Source: Sulfotelmatobacter sp963788225
GTDB taxonomy: Bacteria > Acidobacteriota > Terriglobia > Terriglobales > Acidobacteriaceae
Assembly (NCBI GenBank): GCA_963788225.1
Contig: CAWBGI010000001.1
Location: forward strand, 186,001-250,000
DNA: 64,000 nt
Direction of reading: 5' to 3'
Numbering within the stretch: position 1 is the first letter of the stretch; the number at the start of each line of letters is the position of its first letter. The position numbers and the translations under genes are program-made. The notes below the pieces were generated by a model, which searched no databases, was not told the origin of the DNA, and worked only from the letters and a program-made list of their open reading frames with translations. Of the stretch, positions 8,852-14,761 are shown one piece after another.

Positions 8852-8926
8852 GCAGGGATCCTTCGACTCCGCAAGCCGGTTCGCCTTCGGCGAATCGGCT
8901 CGCTTCGCTCAGGATGACAGAAGTGG
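8852..8926. repeat. dispersed TGTCATCCTGAGCGAAGC repeat, copy 2 (inverted)
   Basis: On the minus strand it reads TCTGTCATCCTGAGCGAAGC and on, has a GATTCGCCGAAGGCGAA palindrome core, and ends GCGGAGTCGAAGGATCCC. It aligns with copy 1 at 8637-8733 except in the core. Its TGTCATCCTGA segment supplies the final Leu-Ser-Ser codons and the stop of the neighbouring dehydrogenase gene. Confidence 0.75.
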
Positions 8927-10006
8927 AGAAATGCGAACTCTCTCCGCCACCCACTCCCCGGCTTCCCGCGTCCCCAGCGATCCGCCGATATCCTGGGTAG
9001 TCTTCTTCTGCCCAACAGCTTCGAGCACCGCGGCTTCAATCTTCTCAGCTTGGCGAGTGAATCCCAGATGACCCAGCATCATCGCTGCAGTCAGAATTGC
9101 ACCGAACGGATTCGCCACATTCTTCCCCGCGATCGGCGGCGCCGAACCATGCACCGGCTCAAACATCGACGTCCTCCCAGGGTGAATATTCCCGCTCGCG
9201 GCCATGCCCAGGCCGCCCTGCAAGCCTGCGGCGAGGTCAGTGATGATGTCGCCGAACATATTATTGGTCACAATCACGTCGAAGCCGCGCGGATCGCGCA
9301 CCATCTGCATGCATAGCGCGTCCACGTACATGTGCTGGGTTGCGATCTGCGGATTTTCGGCGCTCACTTCCTTGAACGCGCGCTGCCACAAGCCGCCGGC
9401 GTGCGTCATGGCATTTGACTTGTCGCACATGAGAACTCGACTGCGCCGCGAGCCATCAGCTTTCAGGTTGCACTCGCAGTATTCAAACGCGTAGCGGATA
9501 ATGCGCTCCACCCCCGTGCGCGTGTTGATGTCTTCCTGAATCGCAATCTCGTCCGGCGTGCCCTGCTTGAAGACTCCGCCGGCATCGGTGTAGACGCCCT
9601 CCGTGTTTTCGCGGATGACGACGAAGTCTACATCCTTCGGCTCGACGCCCTTCAGCGGACACAGCGCCGCATCGAGCAGACGCACCGGGCGCACATTGGC
9701 GTAGAGATCCATCTTGAAACGCATGCCGAGGAGAATCTCTTTGGCGTGGATGTTGGTCTTGACTCGAGGATCGCCGAACGCTCCAGCAAGGATAGCGTCG
9801 AAGTCACGGCCAAGCATGGCGAAGCCGTCGGGAGGAACGGTGACGCCGTCGCGGAGGTAACGGTCCGCGCCCCAGTCGAATTCGGTGAACTCAACGTCAG
9901 CCCCCGAGGCCCGAATGACTTTAAGAGCCTGAGGGATTACTTCCTGTCCGATCCCGTCTCCCGGGATGACGGCGATGCGCTTTTTGGAAGGCTTTTGCGG
10001 GTCCAC
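8909..10006 (-). CDS. isocitrate/isopropylmalate dehydrogenase family protein
   Basis: A 365-residue NAD(P)-dependent beta-decarboxylating dehydrogenase. Seen: KRIAVIPGDGIGQEVIP at the start, FKMDLYANVRPVRLLD with substrate-binding Args near residue 95, VVIRENTEGVYTDAGG, the catalytic Asp region VTNNMFGDIITDLAAGLQGG, and FEPVHGSAPPIAGKNVANP. The family includes 3-isopropylmalate, isocitrate, homoisocitrate and tartrate dehydrogenases. The YANVRPVRLLD loop is not a classic LeuB loop, and no leucine genes lie nearby, so the substrate is left open. The start is a GTG at 10006; open frame further upstream is antisense to the ygfZ-like gene and is rejected. The last three codons and the stop come from the repeat at 8852-8926. 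Confidence 0.85.
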   Translation of the reverse strand: MDPQKPSKKRIAVIPGDGIGQEVIPQALKVIRASGADVEFTEFDWGADRYLRDGVTVPPDGFAMLGRDFDAILAGAFGDPRVKTNIHAKEILLGMRFKMDLYANVRPVRLLDAALCPLKGVEPKDVDFVVIRENTEGVYTDAGGVFKQGTPDEIAIQEDINTRTGVERIIRYAFEYCECNLKADGSRRSRVLMCDKSNAMTHAGGLWQRAFKEVSAENPQIATQHMYVDALCMQMVRDPRGFDVIVTNNMFGDIITDLAAGLQGGLGMAASGNIHPGRTSMFEPVHGSAPPIAGKNVANPFGAILTAAMMLGHLGFTRQAEKIEAAVLEAVGQKKTTQDIGGSLGTREAGEWVAERVRISPLLSS

Positions 10007-10054
10007 GGCAGAAAAACTAACACAAGCCGAGCAGAATGAGTAGGTTGTTATCAG

Positions 10055-10075
10055 TCGGCAATCGGAAATCGGCAA
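10055..10075. repeat. single arm of the GCCGATTGCC-type intergenic repeat
   Basis: CGGCAATCGGAAATCGGCAA matches one arm of the hairpins at 6988-7071 and 31747-31831. No facing arm is present nearby. It lies just upstream of the putative promoter of the ygfZ-like gene. Confidence 0.6.
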
Positions 10076-10095
10076 TGAATCATTCGACCGTTCGC

Positions 10096-10101
10096 TATAA
10101 T
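10096..10101 (+). promoter_or_regulatory. perfect -10 box, probably of a leaderless transcript
   Basis: TATAAT lies ten bases before the ATG at 10112, so transcription would start about at the initiation codon. There is no Shine-Dalgarno sequence between. The -35 region is not recognisable. Confidence 0.5.
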
Positions 10102-10111
10102 CAATAGTTCC

Positions 10112-11239
10112 ATGAGCCGTACTCCACTCCAAGAGGCGCTTCGTACACAGCCCGGCACCGGACCACATCCGATGCGCGAGGGCGATTACCGCGGAACCAC
10201 GACGGCCGCCTGCTTTACCGATCCGCAGGCGGAGTTCGCCACGCTGCTCGACGGTAGTGGAATCTATGACCTGGGCTTCCGCGCCTGGCTCTCGCTGACC
10301 GGCGCCGATCGCGTGCGCTGGATGAATGGCATGGTCACGAACAACATCCGCGATCTCGCCGTTGGCCACGGCGTATATGCATTTCTGCTCAACCCGCAAG
10401 GCCGCATCCTGGGCGACCTGTACGTTTACAACCAGGGAGAGGCGCTCATCGTCGAAACTGATCGCAGCCAGGTGGAGAAAATCGTCGCCACGTTCGATCA
10501 TTACATCATCATGGACGACGTGGCGGTGACAAACATCAGCGAGAAGCAGACCGCTCTCGGTTTGACGGGACCCAGGTCGCGCGCGATTCTGAACAAGGCT
10601 GGAATTGAAGTTCCGAATCTGCAGCCGTTGCAGATGATCACTCCAAAATGCGAGTGTGATTGCGGCTGCGTGGAGTGCACCGTGGTTTTCGGAGAGTGTG
10701 AGCCCCATGAATCTTACGAAATCTGGTTTGCGCCAAAAGATGTTTACAAGACTTGGAACGCGCTGATTGCCGCCGGCGCGACGCCTGTGGGCAGCGAAGC
10801 GCTGGAGATGCAACGCATCGTAGCAGGCATTCCGTTGTATGCGGCTGATATTCGCGAGCGTGACCTGCCGCAGGAAACTGAGCAGATGCGCGCGCTTAAC
10901 TTCAACAAGGGCTGCTACGTTGGGCAGGAAATTGTGGAGCGCATTCGCTCGCGCGGCAACGTGCATCGCAAGTTCAGCGGATTCCTGGTCGAGGGCGCGG
11001 CGGAAATCGCGGCGGGGGACAAGATTTTCTCCGGCGACAAGGAAGTTGGCGAGGTCACCAGCGTCGCGGTCGTCGACACGCCATCCGGCCGACGGACTGT
11101 CGCTCTGGGATACATCCGGCGTGAAGTGGGAACTCCAGGGCGCGAGGTGACCATCGGGAACGTTAAAGCCACGGTGGTGCAGTTGCCTGTCGAGAGCGGC
11201 GCGCTGCCGCGGGAAAACCCGCTGTTGCACTCGGCTTAG
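10112..11239 (+). CDS. ygfZ: YgfZ/GcvT-family folate-binding protein
   Basis: 375 residues related to the glycine-cleavage T protein but carrying the YgfZ signature NFNKGCYVGQEIVERI near residue 268, with the conserved Cys. YgfZ binds tetrahydrofolate and helps maintain Fe-S enzymes such as MiaB. Seen also: an N-terminal GcvT fold (GIYDLGFRAWLSLTGADRVR, MVTNNIRDL), LTGPRSRAIL, and a C-terminal barrel with ALGYIRREV. An unusual Cys cluster, CECDCGCVEC, sits near residues 180-190; it is not part of the family core and could bind metal. The ATG at 10112 has a TATAAT ten bases upstream, suggesting a leaderless mRNA. Confidence 0.82.
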   Translation: MSRTPLQEALRTQPGTGPHPMREGDYRGTTTAACFTDPQAEFATLLDGSGIYDLGFRAWLSLTGADRVRWMNGMVTNNIRDLAVGHGVYAFLLNPQGRILGDLYVYNQGEALIVETDRSQVEKIVATFDHYIIMDDVAVTNISEKQTALGLTGPRSRAILNKAGIEVPNLQPLQMITPKCECDCGCVECTVVFGECEPHESYEIWFAPKDVYKTWNALIAAGATPVGSEALEMQRIVAGIPLYAADIRERDLPQETEQMRALNFNKGCYVGQEIVERIRSRGNVHRKFSGFLVEGAAEIAAGDKIFSGDKEVGEVTSVAVVDTPSGRRTVALGYIRREVGTPGREVTIGNVKATVVQLPVESGALPRENPLLHSA

Positions 11240-11243
11240 AAAC

Positions 11244-11290
11244 ACTTAAACGCGGAGTTCGCGAAGAAAATCCGCGGAGGCCGCAAAGAA
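11244..11290. repeat. single arm of the CGCAAAG-type intergenic repeat
   Basis: ACTTAAACGCGGAGTTCGCG and the following GCCGCAAAGAAA resemble one arm of the hairpin at 33396-33507 (TTTAACCGCAAAGGGCGCTA and on). No facing arm is visible. Confidence 0.45.
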
Positions 11291-11339
11291 ACAGCTTCAT
11301 CCAAGATTCTATTGAAGCGATTTACGAGGAATGAACGTT

Positions 11340-11966
11340 ATGGCTGAGAAGAAACAAGATTCAGGCTTCACTGTAACGGATCGTCGCTTGTTCACCGAGG
11401 ACGGAGAGTTGCGCAAAGAGGTTCGCGAGGAAGCGGAGCAGCCCAAGGCTCCGGCGCCCCCGGCATCGGCTCCAACCCCCGGCCCGACCGCAGCTAAGGA
11501 AGCTGCCCCTGCCGCGAACTCTGTAGCCGCGTTTCCAGCAGCAGACGGAGTTGCGGGAAGGGATATGCCCGTGGCGCCTTCGGCAGCCGAGCAGCTAGCG
11601 CAGGCCGAAGCATATCAGGCATCTTCGAAAGATCTGGATTCACGGGTCGAACTCAGCGGACGCTCGGCCAAAGACTTTGAGATGACCTTCGAGCGTTTCC
11701 TCGCCTCGCTCTACATGACGGCGATGCTGCAGTTGGGGTTGATGCACGAGCAGGGCGGCCAGCCGCGCATCGACATCATCGGCGCGCGCCAGACAATCGA
11801 CACTCTTTCCCTGCTGGCGGAAAAAACTAAAGGCAACCTGACTCCCACGGAAGAAAACTTTCTGCAGAACAGCCTCTATGAAGTTCGCATGGCATATGTC
11901 GAAGTGACCAACGCGTTGTCTCGCCCGCCACAACCTGGAGCTGCCACCGGGACCAGCGGACGATGA
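11340..11966 (+). CDS. DUF1844 family protein
   Basis: 208 residues. An Ala/Pro-rich linker (about residues 35-75) leads into a C-terminal DUF1844 domain, recognised by FERFLASLYMTAMLQLGLM followed by IDIIGARQTIDTLSLLAEKT, GNLTPTEENFLQ and VRMAYVEVTN. The family is small, widespread in Acidobacteria and Deltaproteobacteria, and has no established function. The N-terminal TVTDRRLFTEDGEL is also typical. The ATG at 11340 is preferred over one three codons earlier, because GAGGA at 11326-11330 is correctly spaced only for the later codon. It is followed by the hairpin at 11970-12056. Confidence 0.85.
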   Translation: MAEKKQDSGFTVTDRRLFTEDGELRKEVREEAEQPKAPAPPASAPTPGPTAAKEAAPAANSVAAFPAADGVAGRDMPVAPSAAEQLAQAEAYQASSKDLDSRVELSGRSAKDFEMTFERFLASLYMTAMLQLGLMHEQGGQPRIDIIGARQTIDTLSLLAEKTKGNLTPTEENFLQNSLYEVRMAYVEVTNALSRPPQPGAATGTSGR

Positions 11967-11969
11967 AAT

Positions 11970-12056
11970 CAGTGGCCAGTGATCAGTGGTAATCAGTGGT
12001 CAGTGGTCAGTCCGGAGGGTTTTCACTGACCACTAGCCACTGACCACTGACCACTA
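11970..12056. repeat. intergenic iterated-word hairpin, AGTGGTCAGTGG type
   Basis: The left arm 11970-12010 (CAGTGGCCAGTGATCAGTGG and on) faces the right arm 12024-12056 (ACTGACCACTAGCCACTGAC and on), separated by a short GTCCGGAGGGTTTTC loop. Both arms are iterations of CAGTGGTCAGTGG-like words. It fills the spacer between DUF1844 and the MBL hydrolase gene. Confidence 0.8.
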
Positions 12057-12087
12057 TTCTTGAAGAGCAAACCATGAAGGTTCACGC

Positions 12088-12891
12088 ATGAAGGCTACGC
12101 TCACCGTGCTCGGAAGCGGCACGTCCATGGGCGTACCTACGCTCGGTTGCGATTGCGCGGTCTGCTTCTCGAAAGACCCGCGCGACCGGCGCACCCGGCC
12201 TTCGGTGATGATTGAATACGCGGGCAAAGTTGTGCTCATCGATACCTCGCCCGATTTTTACGGGCAGGCCATTCGCGAAAAGATTACGCGCGTGGACGCG
12301 GTTTTCTACACCCACACCCATGCCGACCACATCCTGGGCATCGACGATCTGCGCCCGCTCAGTTACCGGCACAAGCCGGAGAAGTTGCCGCTCTACGCGC
12401 GCCCGGACGCGGCGGCCTTTCTGCGCAAGATGTTCACCTACATTTTCGACGCCGACTACAAATATGGCAGCTTGCCCCAACTCGAGCTGCGGCCGATTGA
12501 CGGACCGGTCGAACTTTTTGGGGCGCGTTTCGAGCCGGTGCGGCTGATTCATGGCGATGCTGAGATTTACGGCTTTCGCTTCGGGTCAGCGGCGTATCTC
12601 ACCGATCACAGCGAGATTCCCGAGGCATCGTTTCAACAGTTGGAGGGACTGGACATTCTTTTTCTGGATGCGCTGCGGCACAAGCCGCATCCCACGCACT
12701 CGACGGTGGAGAATTCGTTGCGCATCGTGGAGCGGGTGAAGCCGAAGCGCGCATTCTTCACGCATATCTGCCACGATTTGGGGCACGAGGCGACCAACGC
12801 AACTCTGCCGCCGCAGGTCCGGCTGGCTTATGACGGGATGAGGCTGGAGTTTGAAATCAGGGGTCAGGGATCAGGGGCCAGTGGTCAGTAA
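12088..12891 (+). CDS. MBL-fold metallohydrolase (PhnP-like phosphodiesterase family)
   Basis: A 267-residue cytoplasmic metallo-beta-lactamase-fold hydrolase. Seen: LGSGTSMGVPTLGCDCAVC at the N-terminus, which recalls the Cys pair of PhnP-type cyclic phosphodiesterases, the zinc motif FYTHTHADHILGIDDLRP (HxHxDH) near residue 75, AYLTDHSEIPE with a metal-ligand Asp, and THICHDLGHE with a late His. It probably hydrolyses a phosphodiester; the substrate is unproven. The last dozen residues (RGQGSGASGQ) and the stop codon are encoded by the left arm of the hairpin at 12864-12945, so the C-terminus is repeat-derived. The next gene is ribF. Confidence 0.8.
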   Translation: MKATLTVLGSGTSMGVPTLGCDCAVCFSKDPRDRRTRPSVMIEYAGKVVLIDTSPDFYGQAIREKITRVDAVFYTHTHADHILGIDDLRPLSYRHKPEKLPLYARPDAAAFLRKMFTYIFDADYKYGSLPQLELRPIDGPVELFGARFEPVRLIHGDAEIYGFRFGSAAYLTDHSEIPEASFQQLEGLDILFLDALRHKPHPTHSTVENSLRIVERVKPKRAFFTHICHDLGHEATNATLPPQVRLAYDGMRLEFEIRGQGSGASGQ

Positions 12892-12945
12892 AACCCTTGC
12901 GAGGTGCTGACTTACTGACCACTAGCCACTGGCCACTGATCACTG
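12864..12945. repeat. intergenic hairpin mixing CAGGGGTCAGGG and AGTGGTCAGT words
   Basis: The left arm starts TCAGGGGTCAGGGATCAGGG and changes to CCAGTGGTCAGT. The right arm, about 12911-12945, reads TTACTGACCACTAGCCACTG and on. It is thus intermediate between the hairpins at 4647 and 11970. It encodes the end of the MBL protein and stops three bases before the ribF start codon. Confidence 0.75.
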
Positions 12946-12947
12946 CT

Positions 12948-13883
12948 ATGCAAGTCTTCCACAAACTCGACGACGTTCCGGCGGGATTTGGGCTCTCGCT
13001 GGTGAGCGTGGGTAATTTCGACGGAGTGCACCGGGCGCACGCGCATGTTTTGGGAGAGATCGTGCGGCGGGCGCGGGAGAGCGACTGCAAGGCTGTGGCG
13101 GTGACCTTTGAGCCGCATCCAGCGCGCATTCTGCGGCCGGATTCTGGACTGAGGCTTCTCAGTCCCCTGCCCGAAAAGCTTCGTTTGCTCGAAGCGACTG
13201 GCATCGACGCAGTGCTGGTGCTGCCCTTTGGGCGCGATCTATCTCTGATGACGCCGCGGCAGTTTGTGGAGCGCATCCTCAAGAAGAAGCTGCATGCCCA
13301 CGAGGTGCATGAAGGCTACAACTTTCGCTTTGGGCACAAGGCTGCCGGCGACGTGAACCTGTTGAGTCAACTCGGGCAGGAGATGGGCTTTGAAGTCAAA
13401 GTCTATGCGGAAGAGAAATTGCGCGGCGAGCCGGTTTCGAGCAGCCACATCCGCAAACTGATCAGCGAGGGTCGGGTGAGCCGGGCGCGGCATCTGCTGG
13501 CGCGTCCGTTCTGCATTCTGGGCGCGCCGGGGCGCGGGCGCGGGCTGGGATCGAAGTACACCGTTCCCACTATCAATTTGGCGCGCTATGAAGAGCTTGT
13601 GCCCAAGGATGGCGTCTACATCACGTGCACGCGCGTGGGAGCGGAGCGCTTTGATTCGGTCACGAACGTGGGCAATCGTCCTACGTTTGGGGCGGATTCG
13701 TTCGCCATCGAGACTCACCTGCTGAACTTTCATCCCATCGAGTTAACGCCGGAGAGCGAAGTCGAAATTTGTTTTCTTAACCGGGTGCGCGATGAGATCA
13801 AATTTCCGTCGGTGGAGGCCCTTCGCGAGCAGATCGCACGGGACGTGAAAAAGGCGCGAAGGTATTTTCATCTGCTGCGCTAG
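12948..13883 (+). CDS. ribF: bifunctional riboflavin kinase / FAD synthetase
   Basis: RibF phosphorylates riboflavin to FMN and adenylates FMN to FAD. The 311-residue length fits. Seen: VSVGNFDGVHRAHAHVL at the start of the nucleotidyltransferase domain, FEPHPARIL, YNFRFGHKAAGD, SSSHIRKLISEGRV, then the kinase domain from about residue 185 with GRGLGSKYTVPTINL, PKDGVYITC and NVGNRPTFG. The usual GRxxGFPTAN loop is altered to GSKYTVPTIN, a variant on the same fold. The ATG at 12948 is chosen because the conserved N-terminus starts there. Its upstream region is the hairpin repeat, leaving no recognisable ribosome-binding site; an FMN riboswitch is absent. Confidence 0.92.
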   Translation: MQVFHKLDDVPAGFGLSLVSVGNFDGVHRAHAHVLGEIVRRARESDCKAVAVTFEPHPARILRPDSGLRLLSPLPEKLRLLEATGIDAVLVLPFGRDLSLMTPRQFVERILKKKLHAHEVHEGYNFRFGHKAAGDVNLLSQLGQEMGFEVKVYAEEKLRGEPVSSSHIRKLISEGRVSRARHLLARPFCILGAPGRGRGLGSKYTVPTINLARYEELVPKDGVYITCTRVGAERFDSVTNVGNRPTFGADSFAIETHLLNFHPIELTPESEVEICFLNRVRDEIKFPSVEALREQIARDVKKARRYFHLLR

Positions 13884-13923
13884 TCGGATAGTTTACGGCT
13901 TTACCCGCCAATTTCCAGGAATC

Positions 13924-13939
13924 CACAACCGTGGTTGTG
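13924..13939. terminator. short intergenic hairpin between convergent genes
   Basis: CACAACC-GT-GGTTGTG is a perfect seven-base stem between ribF (rightward) and the secreted protein gene (leftward). No clear T-tract follows, so a terminator role is tentative. Confidence 0.3.
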
Positions 13940-13982
13940 AGCGACGCCTGTTCACTAATGAGGTGCCTTTCGACAGAGGCAA

Positions 13983-14585
13983 TCAAGGGTGCGAATTCTC
14001 AGCTACAGAGGGTTGCAGCAAACGTAGTCCCCCAGCCGGACACACATCTGGATACTCAGCGTTTTCAAAGGATTTTCCATCCTTAGGCTGGAAACCTTGA
14101 AGCCAATCTACCAGTTTGGCCACCGAAGCTGGAAATGGGCTCTCGCCGTCCGGATTTAACCAGTGCATGCGCCAGGCTTCATGTTCCACCCAATTCCCGG
14201 CTGCATCCTGGCCGTCGCGCAAAGGAATCTCCGCTGCAAAGCTCTCGGATTCCTGCCGAATCAGACCGCCATGGTCTCCCGACAAGCTTCGGAAGTCAGC
14301 CGCTCCCAGCAGTTTGGTCAACTGGCGAAGATCTTCCTTCGGCAGCTTGCCGTGTAGCCGCTGGGTCTGGCCGTTGTCCAGCGACCGCACAATTCGATAG
14401 TCTCCATTCCGAGAAATGGCAGCACAGACGTGGCGTAGATTCCCCTGCCGCACCATTCCGGAATTGTCGTAGGAAAGCCGAGCCATCAAGTCAGGATCGG
14501 GGGGATGGTACCGTTCCTGAGCGATTGAACTTGAGGTGAGGAGAAGGGTCGCGGCTGTAAGCAGCGTTTTCGGCCGGAGATGCAT
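13983..14585 (-). CDS. small secreted protein of unknown function
   Basis: 200 residues with a signal peptide (MHLRPKTLLTAATLLLTSSS, cleavage probably after SIAQ). The mature part has one block reading GDYRIVRSLDNGQTQRLHG and LRQLTKLLGAADFRSLSGDHG, a mixed alpha/beta pattern seen in small periplasmic acidobacterial proteins, and two Cys (HVCAAI, PDVCPAG) that could pair. I do not recognise a catalytic motif. The start at 14585 is supported by GGAGGTCACA directly upstream; an ATG four codons earlier lacks this. It is divergent from the M1-like peptidase gene. Confidence 0.65.
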   Translation of the reverse strand: MHLRPKTLLTAATLLLTSSSIAQERYHPPDPDLMARLSYDNSGMVRQGNLRHVCAAISRNGDYRIVRSLDNGQTQRLHGKLPKEDLRQLTKLLGAADFRSLSGDHGGLIRQESESFAAEIPLRDGQDAAGNWVEHEAWRMHWLNPDGESPFPASVAKLVDWLQGFQPKDGKSFENAEYPDVCPAGGLRLLQPSVAENSHP

Positions 14586-14761
14586 TGTGACCTCCAAAAG
14601 ATTGACTTCGACATTCTATCGCCGGAACGTACCAGACCGCACTTCTTGCGAATATGCTGGGTGCCAATTGGCGATAAATCGCTTTTGGTCAACCAGTCGA
14701 AACTGGCCCACAACCCTGCTGCGACTCAGATGACGCAGGCGGCGGAGCAAGTTAAACTCAG

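Noticed and set aside
10007..11245. Long leftward open frame joined to the dehydrogenase gene
   Set aside because: It is antisense to the clear ygfZ-like gene and has no dehydrogenase content; the true start is the GTG at 10006.
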